64,000 bases of DNA from Montifringilla adamsi (Eukaryota > Chordata > Aves > Passeriformes > Passeridae). Made by a program: the position numbers and the translations under genes. Location of the stretch: positions 14,757,860 to 14,821,859 of the forward strand of contig JAGGNK010006448.1 of assembly GCA_017590115.1 (NCBI GenBank), given 5' to 3'. The number at the start of each line of letters is the position of its first letter. The first letter of the stretch is position 1. This document shows positions 1-13,369 of this stretch, piece after piece. Under the pieces are notes generated by a model. It did not search any database. It worked only from the letters and a program-made list of their open reading frames with translations, and was not told the DNA's origin.

Positions 1-2399
1 GAAAGCAATAGTACAAATTAGGACTAAAGCTATTAAAATCAATAAAGTGTTTATGTCTTGCTCAGACTTGACCTCCTCCAGATTTTTTTCTGTTTGTGTG
101 AGATTTACCTTACTGACTCTAAGTTATTCCATCTACTTCAGACACCTATCCCTACTGCTGCTAAGGGATCCAAACCTTTATGTAACTAACAATAGCTGAG
201 ATTTCGTTCTTCCTCTATCTCTTTGTGTCCCATAATGATGTTTGGGTGGGAGGGTTCCTGTGACACACATTTGGGCGAGGTTCGTTTCTAGATGTTGAGG
301 GATATAGCTTTCCCTTCTGGTTTTTGAGTTCCACATGTGTGGATTGACTTTTCTATTTCTGAATGGTCACTCAAGGCAAAGAACCACAGAGCTCTTCAGC
401 CACCAGGTCCTTTGGCATTGAATTAATTTCTTCTTCATCAGCAACAAAAAACAAGGCAATGAAATTTATTCAGAAATGAAATAATTTCAGAAATGAAATT
501 ATTAACAACTGCTTTTAAGACCACAACAATTTCTGCATGTTTTCCCAGATTTATCCCTGGCTGTATCAGAGAACTCAGTCATTTTTCTTTTTTTTATCAT
601 CTAGTGCTGAAGGTGAGTCCTCTTCAGTATTGCTGCTGCCTCAGTTCTGATGTTAGTATCTCTGAGGATTTGTATTTTAATTTCCACAACACTACAGGTT
701 TCTAATAAATCCAAGAGGCACTCCTGCTGTTCTCTCCCTGAATACATTGCCTTAAGATAACATTTTGTGAACTGTTGAAATCCACTTGAAACTATTCTTA
801 AGATAATTTTAATTCACTTTCAGAACAGAGATGTCACAGGCTCATAACACTTCATGATGCCCAAGCAGGAACCTCTAAACAATTGAGAGGTTTCTGTAAT
901 CTGTTCTCCTAACATTACATCTGGATTTCCCCAGGTAAAAAAATTGTCTGTTCTTGGAAATTTGCCTGGTTAGAATTTGAGGATGAAGTAATTTTTCTGA
1001 ATACCTCACACCTGGAAATCCAGCTGCCTCTACTCTGGATATATTGCAGGATATATAATTCAAAATCTGAGGCATATCAGCTGAACTGTCACTCATGAAA
1101 TTTTTGGTGTTTCTGAGATATTTTGGGCCCCCTTTGAAAGTGCTATATAGTGAATCCCATGCCTCCAGAAGGTTGTGACCACACCATGCAGAGCATCTGT
1201 AAATCCTGGTAAAGATGCTCTCCCATAGGCCTGGACTGGAGAAAAATCCCAGGGAAATACAGCCCCAGGGAAAGGCTTTGGCTGGCAGCTGAACAGGCTC
1301 CTGCCTCAGGCATTGTTTGACATTGAGCAGGGGCATGTGTGATTTGCAATCTTGTACATTTCTTCCAACAATATGACTAACTATTTAAGCATTTTCTCTC
1401 AGACCATCACAAGTTCATTGATGCTACCACTAGCATCTTATTAATAAAACCTTTTTAAATGTGTTTTTCTCACACCCAGACAGTTAATTCTGCTCTTCCC
1501 AATTTCCCCTGGAACACATAACGTAACATGATATGCTAAGGTATTATGAATCTGAATATTCTCATATCTACGAAACAATTTTTGTTTTAATTTTAGGTAT
1601 CTCCATACCTTTTAGAGAGTGCTGATAGCATGTTATGTTCTCCCATGTGAGTCCAACCTCCATGTGGAAGGCTGGAGCCTGTCTTGTGCAATGGTTGACT
1701 CTCCTAGGCTTGTGTAGTCCAAGGGGTCTGGCATTTTTGAGAACTCTCAAAACAAAATTGCTTACTCTTATGAGCAAAGGATCAGGTTGGGTCTTCTGGA
1801 GTTCGTTTTTTATAGTAGAACAGTAGATGCACTTCTATGAGAATCCTGGGCAATGCTATCTGTTAAAATACTGCTTATGAGAAGCTGGAAGCCTTGCATC
1901 AAGGTAATGATCATTTATTGCCCTATCATGTGCACCTCTTTTTCTGATTCAGGTTACTGGTCTACAGACAGGCCTTGGGTCTTACATGGTATGCTGTCTT
2001 TCTAGGCTATTGAGCTTTGGAAACTTTTAAATGCTTTGCTCCCCTCTAAAGTGGGTGTTACTGTCTCCAGAAAAGTTAGTGTAAAGAGCTCAGTTAATCC
2101 TTGCACCTGAATGATGATGTCCTCACAACCTTGTCCCTGCTTGAGAAAGCAGCTTAGCTCAAATCCAAATAATAATATTTTACTTTGTTCTCCGGTTGTA
2201 GATAATTCTGTAATTCTATGCAAATGGTAATCAAGCTATTTTAGAGCAGCACCACTAAAAGCTGACACTTTATAGCACACTATATATTTGCTGTCCTTTT
2301 TTTTTGTGCTTTCCTCAGTATTTATTTTTTTGCTGTGTTTCTGAATGCCTTCGTAGGTTATTTTAAATACAGCTTTCTAAAATTCTTATCTAATACTTC
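1..2399. other. Non-coding stretch, no gene recognised
   Basis: Mixed AT-rich DNA. The only notable item is a 153-codon minus-strand open frame at about 875-1336, one of the longest in the window. Its translation shows no domain, signal peptide or family resemblance that I recognise, and a second minus-strand frame overlaps it at 1143-1349. The surrounding 1.1-1.35 kb is richer in G and C than its neighbours, which lowers the chance of stop codons. I treat the frame as fortuitous or as a decayed unidentified repeat. Confidence 0.55.
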
Positions 2400-3240
2400 T
2401 GGTTAGCATTCAGCACTTTTATGGAGACTGTAAATTACACACTATGTGAGCCAATAAAAATTTCATTCAAAACCTTAAGAAGAGCATTTTTAGAAGCACT
2501 GAGGGATAAGACAGTAAAATCCAGAATAAATACAAAATAGTGTTCTGGTGAGAATTGCTTATCACCAACCAGAACATTTTGCTAACTCATGGGGGTAATG
2601 GCTGACAAACTTTTCTTGGAATCTGTCAGTCTTGTCATTTTCTGCATGGCTGCAGAGTAAATCACAGGCAGTAAGCAGAGCACCTTGGTCAGTAAATCAC
2701 TTCAGCACTTCCCAAGCACTGCAGTGAATGGACAAGAGACAAGTTTGTGGCATGTTGCTTTACATCCAGTGTTTGGACAACAGTCAATTAGATTTTACGG
2801 CATGGAGTTACACTGAGGTTTTACTGCTCTGTTGATAATAGGGTACCAACCAGAGAAGATGATTATTCTAACTGCTAGGCAATAAAGGCAAAATGCTGTT
2901 ATTACAGACTTTTCTCCCCATTTCTTTTAAAGCTTGGCTGCATTATTATTTCATGTCACTTTTGAGGTAATGTGTGTCAACATTGTCAGACAAGGTACAT
3001 ACCACCTGCAAGGCAGACCTGTTGGAAAGGTGGGCCTGCTCATTATTAATGCTGTGATGGTCTGTGTCTAGTCTTGTCTGCTTCTAACTCTGTCACATTG
3101 TTTGACATTTTATTTATCATTTTCACATCTATTTATTTCCAGAAATAGTTTAAATGTGTAATCCTTGTGTGGGTTCAGCAAACTGGAAAGTAATTTTAGC
3201 TTATAGAGTATATTTTGTTATTTTGGGTAATAAAATCTGA
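2400..3240. other. Candidate conserved non-coding block
   Basis: No gene is visible. The stretch has complex, non-repetitive sequence with TAAT/ATTA and AATAAA-like cores and many short TGTCA/TGACA words, a texture often seen in vertebrate conserved non-coding elements. This is an impression from composition only. It could equally be ordinary single-copy intergenic DNA. Alignment to other bird genomes would decide. Confidence 0.2.
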
Positions 3241-6200
3241 TTGTATTGCTCGGAGGTTTATGTTTGCAAGAGAGATGTGAAATACCTGCAATATTCTTTA
3301 AGAGGTCAGATCCCAGGTTTGCTGAATAGGGCATGGGCTCAACAGCTCTGTAACTGTGCAAGTGGCAGTGTTTGCAAAATAGTGTTAGGGATAGCAATGA
3401 CTCATCTTGAGAGAAGGAATGTGAGCTTCTTCCCTAGAAATAAGAGGAAAGACATGATCACTGATTAAGCAGAGGCAGAAAGAGCAGGGCATCTTGTTTA
3501 AAGAAAGAAAGATGCCCATGGGTTTCCCAGACACGTGCAGTAACAGGACAATAAATGTACTACAACACACACTACCTGATAAAACCAGTCTATCCAAGCT
3601 TTCTGGCAGATTATGTCCCTCGCTTTTTGAGCATGGCCTTATTTGGATTTTGCTGATCTTTCAGGAAGATTTTAATATGTGAACATTATTCCTATCCCTG
3701 TGGGGATAGATCCTTCCAGGCTGTTGGGTAACAAGGAGTGCATTATTTTATGGAAAATTCAGAAAATTAGGGCAATTCTATCTGCACTTTTCTTGGGAAG
3801 ACACATTAAAGGAGCTCTTGAGCCAGAATACAGATATCACTCTGGGCTGTGATTGAAGGTAAACCTAACTGTGGTATCTCTACTTTTGTCAGTTTGTGGT
3901 CTTGTCACTTCTGCTCAAGGAAAGTGACTCTGCACATGCTGTGGAGAAAGCAGCATGGCCATGGCTTCTGCCTTCCCGTCACCACCATTGGCTGACCATG
4001 GAGTGAAGAACACACTGAACTGTCAAAACCATGAGACTCATCCCAGCCTCTCCCACTACACCCCTGGTGACAGGTCTGCTGGTGGGACAAAGCCCAGATC
4101 ACTGGCACAGAGCATGCCCGGGTGGGTTCCACCAGGTTCCGTGATCTAGAAGCATTGGTGATCAGGACTTGCCCTGGATGGTCTTAATTGGGCTACTAAC
4201 AGATTGGAAATCTCAGGAATTGCTATTCTTCTTCGCTAAATGGAAAGAGCCTGTAGAATTTAGTAAGAGCTAAATTGCAGGGTCCTATAAAAATGAAACA
4301 TGATCCTGTACATATTAACCCATGAAGGAATACATAAATAGCTGAAGTTTATTGGAAAGAAGTCTTGTACCAGCAGACTTTAATTTTTCTCCCTGAAATG
4401 GCGGAAGCTTGATATTGGTGTAGTAATTTTTGGTTAGAATGAAATTATGGTAAAATTCACTGAAAAGTTTTTAATTTTCATTAATGCATTCACATTTTAT
4501 TTTAAAGGATTGTTAAATTTAATGGGCTGCTTTAAAATAATACCCGTGATAAAAATAATAAGAAGAAATCTGTTATCAAAGATATTACCATTGATTTATT
4601 ACCATTATCCAAAATACTGCCACCTTTTATTTTAATACTGGCTGTTTAGTGGTCTGCTTTGGTTTTTGTGTTGTACACTGAAGTCACCTGGTTGTGACAG
4701 AAGCCAAAGGCACACTTATATGGTCTGAAATCAGTATTAGGTGTTGTAAAAAAGGAAATAATGTTTTACTAAACCAGCTATAAAAAAACTCTAATTTGAA
4801 CTTGTTTAGAAATTACTGTAGTAGTGTTTATAAATAATACATTTTTATATGTAATTTATTCTGTCATAATATGTGTTTGCAGCAAGCTGCCAGCAAGCGT
4901 TCTCTGTTTTTAACTCAATGGTGCTTAGAAGAAACAGTTCAGATGCTGCTCAGTTTTATTAGGTGCTAAAAGCCCTATTTAGCCCTGTCGTATGTTTACT
5001 CTGATGTGGAAGGGAAAGATTTTAACCTCTGTACAGTGTGAGTCTTTCTAAGCTGATCAGCACCCAGAGCCCCTGGATCAAATCAGTGAGGAGCACCATT
5101 TCCAGGGAAATTAGAACTGTCCTGTGTGCTCTGCCTTTTGCTGCTAAGGCATTGCTCTCTGACTGCTGTAAACTAGGGTGCTTTTCTCCTTTTCTCCAAT
5201 TGGTTTGGTAACTTCTTTTCTGACCTGAGGAATAAGAGCTTATTTTTGTGATATTTGGAGTCCTTTTTCTTCTTCACAGAGTTGTCTTTCTTTCACTCAG
5301 ACATTTTCCTGACTAAGAAGTCAATGCCAACTTTTACCCTCCTTGATACCCTTTTGTAGTGGAATGTAAAACTACAATTCTCAAAAAAGGTAAAAAATTT
5401 AAGCATGTGGATGCAAATGTTTGTATAAATACATTCTTGTTTACAGAGAGAGAGTGCTGAACTCTTCTTTTTTACTAATTTTTAATTCTTATGATTTTGT
5501 TAACAACCGAGGTGTCATGGTGTTGATTATATTTGTGTCAAGACAGAATTACTCCAAAGGAGTTCCTTTAACAGAATTAACCTGGACTTGCAAAATGTAA
5601 TAAAGTTTGGGATTTCTATTCCATGCTTTTACAGATGAAAACAATGACAAATCAATATTTTTAAGGGAAATATTCTTACAAAGAAAGACATTCTTACCCG
5701 CCATTTATAGTTCTGTTTTCTTTAGACATTAAACTCCGATAGAAATTATGACAAGGAATGAAAAATATTTACATATTAAATATGATTGAAATAATAGCTA
5801 CCAGAAATCAGTACATTTTTCATCTTAAGCCTTTGTTATATCTATAGAGCTTTGGGATCAAATGGTTTCTGTAAGTAGACTTCATAATTCTGGTTAATAT
5901 TAGGTAAGCCTCATAATAGTTTGTAATACAAAAAGACAATAGGAAAGCTACTTTTAAAATTGCCATTCTTATCTTGCTCAAAAACAGTTTATTCAAAAAC
6001 AGGGTAGTTAGCTGCCTTAGCTTCAGACTCATTGAAATTAAGCACTTCACACAAAAATATTTGCCAATGCATCATCACAAAGAGACGGATGCAGAGATAA
6101 ATGCAGATATCTGTATTATCTTTCTTTTTTGCCTCCTAAAAAAGAGAGCAAGCTGTGGCAGTGCTAAGAATGTAGAGTCCTGGTTGGCAGACTGCAGCTA

Positions 6201-6407
6201 CTCCAGCACCCAGGTCTGGGCCCAACATGCCCTGCTGAAGTGAACCCCCGTGTTGTCCCCATTTAACATGTTTTGGTTTGGTTTGCAGGATTTGAGTATT
6301 AGCTACACCTTTTCTGTAGAGGCTACCCGGAATTTGCCATGACATTGTGTACCACGTGCACTCCTAGCCTTCACAAGGAGAGAGTGTCTGGCCTGATGGC
6401 TGGTCAC
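3241..6407. other. Non-coding stretch, no gene recognised
   Basis: Only short open frames on both strands, overlapping one another and without recognisable protein features. A GC-richer patch lies at about 3900-4150 and another at 6150-6300. About 4860-5000 has the complex single-copy look of possible regulatory DNA, but no specific element can be named. Confidence 0.55.
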
Positions 6408-6428
6408 CTCATGACTGCATGTCATGAG
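6408..6428. repeat. Short inverted repeat (8-bp stem)
   Basis: CTCATGAC at 6408-6415 and its exact reverse complement GTCATGAG at 6421-6428 flank a 5-base spacer. This size is near what chance allows in 64 kb, and no U-tract follows, so no function is assigned. Confidence 0.5.
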
Positions 6429-8394
6429 TGTGCTGAGCTGCTCATCCCAAGGAACTGGGGTACATCTCCTGTAAACTTACACTCCTGACCTCTTACCCAG
6501 TGAAGATGTAGGGTCTTCAACACCATTTCCTTCCATGCTGCAGTTCTGCTTCTGCTCTATTGTACAATACTAGTTGTTTAGTATAGACATGGCTTTCATT
6601 TCATACTATTAGTTTGCCAGTACACTTGAAAGCATCTAAATTAAGCCCAGAGTGGAAACTTCAGCCTTGTTGACTTTCAGTAGGATCCAATGCTCTTTCT
6701 ACACCTATCATCCTTCCCAAACCATTAAAAAATTATATACCTTTATTAAGCTTCTGAAGAGGGAAACTCTGTCAGAAGTAAGGAATATGTAAATTGACTT
6801 CTATTGGCACTGACATGCAGCTCCATAAGATGAATTCAGTAGTTGCTTAGTGGTGTGAAGCTACTTGCCCAGCAATATGCAACATGAAGTGAGTGAAAGG
6901 AAACACTAAAAAACCGTTTTGCTTCATTGGAAAATGAGTCAGGTCATAAGAATTGATGCTGAAGCTAGCAATACTAATCTTAAGAGAAATGCCACAGAAA
7001 CCTCAATAAGCATCAAAAGCATTCTGGTTTTCTATCTCACTGTGGAGAGACATCCGTGCTGCAACAAAACCCACCTGATCTTGAGGGGATCCAACAGAGG
7101 GATGCCGTTGACCCTGCCTAAATCCAGCTCACTTTAGCTGTAAAAAAGGCTCAGAGGCACCAGGGCAAGTGGCTTCAGTAAACATGAGTGTATTTACATG
7201 CACTATGGATGTGTTCTTCCAGACAGGATGCAAAGTTACATGATGCATTAAGCATTTCAGATATATTCAAGGAAGAACAAAAACCAGACTGTTAGCAACC
7301 TGAACTTACAGGGGGAAAAGTAAAAAATTCTTTTGATTTAACTGAAACTAGGATTTAAATAAACTCCTTACTGATTTCTACCCATGTTTAGAAAACCCTC
7401 ATTTGCCCAATTGTAAATGCACTGCCTTTTTTAAACAAAGCTCCCTTTGACTTCTTTGAATCATGATTTGGCGATACAGTTTTGCTAATTTGGGTGATTC
7501 CTTTTTAACTCTCTGAATTATTCCTTTGAACTTCACCTGTCTGTCTTTATTAGACATAATTGGCCAGTGTACAATAAGCAGGATGCATAAAAGCTGATAC
7601 TTGAATTCAGCAGTCCGTAATTAGATTAAGCTACATCGAACTCTGGAAAAAAAAAATTATTAGGTAGCAGAGTGCATAATTTTCCTGAAATTTCTGTGTG
7701 GGCTACACTAATACATAAAACACAGTAGCATCTGAGCATGTAAAGTCTGCCACCTGTAGCTGATTGGGAAGTGGTTTCTCTTTTTCCCTTTTTCTTTCCC
7801 CTTTTTGCCTTCTTCTCTTTCTTATTTTAATTTCCACTTTTTTCTTTCTTTCAACTTATATTTCATCTTCAAGCTGTATTATTATAATGATGGATTGACA
7901 AGAAGCAGATGTAATTTCATACCACAGTTATAAAATTAAATCTTTTTTATGGTATGTTGTGTTGCTCCTCTAATATGTTAAAGCATACTTCTTGTATAAG
8001 AAAAGATTAAAGATGATAGACTGTGTACATTTTCATATCTAGTATTTATTATTGAGACTCTAAAGAAACACAGTTGAAGCCACATTGTTGAGAAGATTTT
8101 TATATCTAGAATAAATAATGAGCATATTTCTCATTTTGATCCTGATTCTTAACCACAGAGTATAGAATTTACAAGCAGAGACTAAATTGAGGTGAGGGAG
8201 TTTAAAAGGCGGGAAAACGGTGGAGTCTTTATGTTCACATCTGTCTGTGTATTTGCAGTATTTTCATTGTTCCTGTTAAATTTTTAGTCATATATGGCAA
8301 ATGCATAAGACTTAATCCTCTTTTTTTTGGTCTTTACATCAACACTCCCTAAATTTTGCTGATCCTTCCCAAATATGTTTCTCAGCTTTGGGTT
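6429..8394. other. Non-coding stretch, no gene recognised
   Basis: AT-rich single-copy-looking DNA. A pyrimidine-rich tract of CTTT and TTCT words lies at about 7775-7855. The stretch 7540-7740 has several TAATTA/ATTA and TGCATAA cores and could be a conserved non-coding element. No open frame with protein character is seen. Confidence 0.5.
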
Positions 8395-8690
8395 TTCTTA
8401 TTCATTTCCAGCACTAAACCACATCACAAGGCTCTGATCACCTCCCATCTCCTCGCTGCAGCCACCCCTTCCCTCAACACAAGCTGTCTTGCAACAGCAC
8501 TACATTAAAGATCTCTCTCTGGGTCTGTTGAGCATGCAGCCCCTGTCTTTGATTCCCTCCACATGCTTTCTCCTCTATATATCAAATGTAAGCCGCTTGT
8601 CTTCACTTCCAAGGATTTTTATGGTCTATTCCCACTGTCATCTCATTGTGACAGACTGAACTACCACATAGGTGGAAAACCTGCCAAGCA
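8395..8690 (+). repeat. Possible ancient L2/CR1-like LINE fragment
   Basis: The text contains the word order typical of the 3' coding end of L2-type LINEs: a 'ctctgatcacctc' segment, a C-rich middle, then a segment translating roughly to LVFTSKDFYGLFPLSSHCDRL. This resembles the LxFTxKALHGLxPxxLS pattern that I remember from the reverse-transcriptase C-terminal region of that family. No long frame survives and the match is patchy, so this would be a very old copy. The family assignment rests on memory of the consensus. Another ancient LINE or chance similarity remains possible. Confidence 0.35.
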
Positions 8691-10137
8691 GCTGGCTCCA
8701 ATTAGCCACCTATCTTTTTAAGAGCTGGTGGGAGCAAGGGGAGATCTAAATGCTGTATAATCAGACCCAGATCTTTCTGAGAAACTCTCCTATGGTGAAG
8801 AAAGGTAGATGTCAAAGGCATATCAAAGGGAAAACAGCTGAGGGAAAGGAGGAAGGATGAAAGGCTATGCCTTAGCGAAGAAATTAGGAAAAAAAAAAAG
8901 AAGGAACTGGAACGAAAAGTGATTGGAGACCCAGCAATCCTGCAACAGAGTGCAATGCAATGCAGCAATGAGGCCCAGATGGAAGTCCCTGAGAGCTGTC
9001 TGCCACAGCTCTCCTTTCATGACACGGCTGAGCCTGTATTCTAAAGGAGCTGGTGGTGTGTGTCTGTCCTAAAGCAACGGGTGTGACAGTGCTGGGGACA
9101 GTTGTGCACGTGCCTGCCTGGCAGTCTGCAAACCTACAGCATCTGTGCAGGCAGTTTCAATGACAGGCTATGTATAGTGAACGGGTGCCTCTGTGGGACA
9201 CAACGTACAAACAAACCCTTGTCCTGGGACCACAAACACTGAACAACTGGTGTGAGTGCACTTTCATCTTCCAGAGCAACCTGTACAGGGTGAAATGGGC
9301 TCCTGAGTGACTGTGCTTGGGAGCACCTTCTTTTTATATGAAGAGAAAATTCCTTTTCTCTCATCATGATGACCTTCATAAAGAAACTGGAAATGTGCTT
9401 GTGAACAATCCTTGGTTGGGATGTTTGCCCTTACAAAGGCCACAAAGCCTTAGTTTGGTCAAACTGCATTATCAAGGTTTTTTTTTTTTACTGGAATATA
9501 ATAGTAATTTGGGATTTATGGCTTAACATCCTGCCCTTTCACTCTGCAAGGGTTCTCAAGGATGCTTGTAATCAAAGTCCTATCACTGTAAGTACTTGTA
9601 ATAAATCTTCTATCTCACTTGGTAGATGTTTCATTCTCTTGCACCTTGTGTTCAGTATTTAATTATCTTTTGTTTTTAAAGGACATGAATAAAGACAAAA
9701 GCAGAAAGCAGGTCTCACTGCATCCTTCCATAGGAAAGTCTGTTCCTACGAGGTTGGTTAAAGTTATTAAAATTCTTCTACCGTTTCTTGTATGTTTTTA
9801 GCAGAGGGTTACATTAACTATTGTTATTTTGCTCTTGGACAAAGGGAAGAAAGAGCACTCACATAAAGTCTCCGTTTCTAAGCTGGTCTTAAAATTTTAG
9901 CAAATTAATCCTCATTTCTACAAGGGTGAATTTGCCCATTGATCTTGGCACTTGCACTTTCTTCAGCCAACAGTGTTGAAGCCTTCAAATATTGCCATGT
10001 TCCTAGGTCTCTCAGCCCCTTGTCTGTACTCCCAAATATGAAATAAATTTTATGATGTTCATTTTATAGGCTGGAAGACATCTTCTGCTTTATAAATAAG
10101 ATGAAAACTCCCTTTTCATGAGGAGTGATATGTAAAT
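8691..10137. other. Non-coding stretch, no gene recognised
   Basis: A purine-rich patch (about 8800-8910, with an A run at 8889-8899) is followed by a GC-richer patch at about 9000-9310. Open frames on both strands in this patch overlap and show no recognisable domain. Confidence 0.5.
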
Positions 10138-10398
10138 GATGAGGGGTAACAGGTACAAGTTAGTCCTGGGGAGATTCCAAATAGACACATGAAGATTTTT
10201 CACAATGAGAACAAATCAGTTGGAAAAATCTCCTCAGGAAATAGGTAGATTCCCCAACACTGGACACATTTAAGTTTCACCTGGACAGGCTGCTTGGCCA
10301 CCTTGTCTAGACTGTGCTTTTGACAAGAAAAGTTGTACCATATGCTCATTAAGTTCCCTTCCAACCTGGTATTCTATGATTCTGTTATTTTATGATTT
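10138..10398 (+). mobile_element. CR1 LINE, 3'-end fragment
   Basis: This is the 3' terminal portion of a chicken-repeat-1 retrotransposon in plus orientation. Visible landmarks match the avian CR1 consensus in order: the end of the second open frame ('ctcctcaggaaatag', 'ccccaacactggacac', 'ctggacaggctgcttggcc'), then the 3' UTR ('cccttccaacctggtattc') and the terminal ATTCTATGATTCTG repeat near 10371-10384. The copy is strongly 5'-truncated, as is normal for CR1. It carries small indels and substitutions and has no coding capacity. The terminal repeat is blurred by a T-rich tail (TTATTTTATGATTTT). Confidence 0.9.
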
Positions 10399-13004
10399 TC
10401 ATATTCAGGTAGGAGTATAGAACCACATAGCTTGTCCTTTCTTCCTTCCTGGCCATGGAATTGCCTGAAATTCCAGATTTTACCCAGATCCCTGGTTGTG
10501 TCTTTAACTTTACACAGATGTTAAGTCTCTATTCAGTTGAGGATATCACAGAACACATGAACTTTTGTGTGAAGTCCTAACTGCCCAGACTCCTTCGATT
10601 ACCCTTCCTAGAGATGGTTTCCAAAGTCCTTGCCCACAGTTACATAAATGTACATGGCTGCATCAAACTAACTTTGATATACATGGTTTTTGAGTACTGA
10701 GCCAAGTAGAGAAGTTTGGATAAACAAAGGTTTTCAAAAACAATTTTCTTCAACCAGTATTTAAAATGTTCTTATAAAAGCTCTTTCTTTCTAAGTGAAG
10801 GACTTTAACCTTCAGTCTAATTTTTAAAATGTCATGGGCATTTTATATAGGAAGCTAACAATAACCAGTATTACAAAAGTCAAATGGCTTCATTTTAAAA
10901 CATTGCTTTAATTTCTAGAACTCTCTTACTATGAAAAGAAATGCCATGTGTAAAAAATATAAGGCTGCTCATCTATCACTACCCTGATATACTATCAAGA
11001 ATGTCTCTTTAACCTTAATTGTTCTTCACTGAAGCATTCAATTTCCTGCTCTCTGTTCTTGCAACGCCTCTGTATTCGCTCAAAAATGGAGTTCTTTTTA
11101 ACATTGAAATTGCCTGAAATGCAGTTGTGAAACAGGTGAATATAAAGTTTTCAAACGTCAATGGAAAGTCAATATATTTTGCCTGAGAGCAGAGTTCTCT
11201 GTTTTTAATTTTTTCAAACAGAAATTCTTAGCAGCTTTATCAAGTATTGACAAAGTGCTATATTTATTATTTATATAATGGATTTAATAAATGAAACATA
11301 GATCATACTTAATCATGATGTCAAAAAAATGACAAGAACTGAAAAACTTATATTTGGTGAATTATTTGACCTTTTAATTAGAGAAGGAAGCACAACACAG
11401 GTGTCTTCCTGTAGTCAGAAATAATACTCCTGAGAAAGTTTCTACATTGTAAGTTAAAATGTGTTTCTACTCAAAAGCGGCTCAAGAAAAGTGGAAACAC
11501 AACTTTGCAGCACAATCCTTATTAAGAGTGTATTTTGGTGTTTATAATCACTAGCACACCAAAGGATAAGCCCTGTTGTGTTTGATGCTGGTATAGACAA
11601 TATAATTGGCCTCTGCAGGATTTGGCTAAGAGGGGAGAGAAAAACTAAATGCACAGCTTAACACATTATCTGTCAGGTTATGGTACTGATGATTATCTTT
11701 GTTAGGATCAAAGTGAAAACCATTGGAAAATGAAAGAGCAGAAATGCCACTGACTGCTTAAAAATGAGGAGCTATAACCAACTAGTAGGGCTGGGGTTTT
11801 TTTGCCCTTTCTCAGCTCATTTTTTTACTCTTTCACAGCCACCAAGAAGCAACTTCCTAGCAGCATCAGATGACCTTTATTTTGGGTGGTGCTTACATGC
11901 CTTATGTCTTAGTTATCAAAATACAATATTTCTTTTGGTAAGCAAGATACCTATGCAGTTCCACTGGATTTTAAAGTAAAAATAGTATCTTGGATATCTG
12001 ACTGAATTTGACCAGTTATTTCAGAGATTCTATTTAGCTCTGATCCCAGCTTTTCTCTCTGAAAGCATCAGCTTTTAGACTTGAGGTACTGACTGTTTGG
12101 GTAAGGTGCCCTGCACCATTTATAGGAGTTCCCTAAGTATCAACATCTGGGGAAGAACAGCTCTTTATCCATTTTGTCTGCCCTCTTCAGGATTTTGTAA
12201 ATCTTTCCCTCCTCTGTCCTCAGACATCCCTCTTCCAACTCTAACCTATTTAACCCTTCTGCACAAAACATCTGGTTCCTCTTCTCAGGCATTCCTCTGT
12301 GCCCTTTCTAACATTTGTCCTCTCACAGATGTGGAAACTGAAGCTGTCCAAAGTAAAAGTGAACAACTGATTTAATCCTTGGTTCTTAACTATTGATGTA
12401 ATCTTCCATACAGAATCCTGCTAGTTTAAATTATGGATTTGCTTGTGTGTGACTTGTGTGTGGTGTAATGTGTTATGTTAGTGATTAAACCACTTAAATC
12501 TGTGCTTTGAGAAGATTAATGTTTAAAAGGCTGCATTATCCTTTGATGAGAAAGGTGCCCTAGAGGCTGAACACAAGGAAACTCAGCATTGATGCACCTA
12601 GCCCTGGCCTGGGAATTTGGGTCCTGGGCTGCACACCTGACATAGATGTCTATGAATCTCTGTAACACCTAAGATGATCTGGATGCCTCAAAACGGGATT
12701 TACAATATTTAGCATACTGGCACTTCAACAGAAGAAGATACCAATGAAGAAAGCTGCAGTCTCACCTGGATTTAGACCAATATCTTGGTTCAACAAATGG
12801 GAGAGTTTCAGGGAGTCTGGTTTTTCAGTCTCTATGCCCTCACCTCGCTGGTGGAACACAGAGCAAAACAGTTGAGACTTGCAAAAACAGGGCACCAGAT
12901 GTCGAGTCTGTCCTGGCTGCCACTGTTCACAAGGCTTCCGTATGAATGCTGCTGGATGCAGAGTAGTGTGACAGAAAGGAGTTTATTTCTCCTGTTTGCT
13001 CGGT
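10399..13004. other. Non-coding stretch, no gene recognised
   Basis: AT-rich DNA with several short plus- and minus-strand frames (for example 11454-11654 minus and 12097-12375 plus), none with recognisable protein features. A TG-rich patch of TGTGTG words lies at about 12440-12475. Confidence 0.5.
12540..12740. repeat. Possible very old interspersed repeat
   Basis: This segment carries spaced CACCTA, CACCTAAGATGAT and GATGCCTCAAAACGGGATTTAC words. They recall an old amniote repeat rich in GCACCTAAG/GCCTAA motifs that I have seen in turtle and bird DNA but cannot name. The evidence is word-level resemblance only. Confidence 0.2.
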
Positions 13005-13019
13005 AAAAAAAAAAAAAAA
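13005..13019 (+). repeat. Poly(A) homopolymer, 15 bp
   Basis: An uninterrupted run of 15 A residues preceded by GGT. No gene body, polyadenylation signal or target duplication is visible upstream that would make it the tail of a processed pseudogene. Confidence 0.85.
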
Positions 13020-13369
13020 GTGTAAGTTGCATGCCAAACATCCCTCTGCTCCTTCTGGTGTTGCAGAGCCTTTAATCATTCACATCTCACAGATCATTTT
13101 CTCCTCCTTCTCCCTCTTAAGTGTCTTGAAAGCCTTGTCATGAGCAGTATAGAAAATGAGGCATAGATTAGATTAAATGTTTCCATCTGGAGCAAACATA
13201 GCTCTAAATTAGTGGATTCAAAGAAAGTAGTTAAATACACATAAAGTCCTCCTGAAACACAGCTCTGCTAATGACATGACATTTAGTTATGTGTTCACAG
13301 ACAGACTCTAACCCAGTGTCAGTAGTGCAGCATTTGGCTTTGCTGGAAAGTGTGAAGTACCTGCTTACA

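Noticed and set aside
875..1336. 153-codon minus-strand open frame as a gene
   Set aside because: No recognisable domain, an overlapping second frame on the same strand, and a local composition with fewer stop codons. Nothing beyond length supports it.
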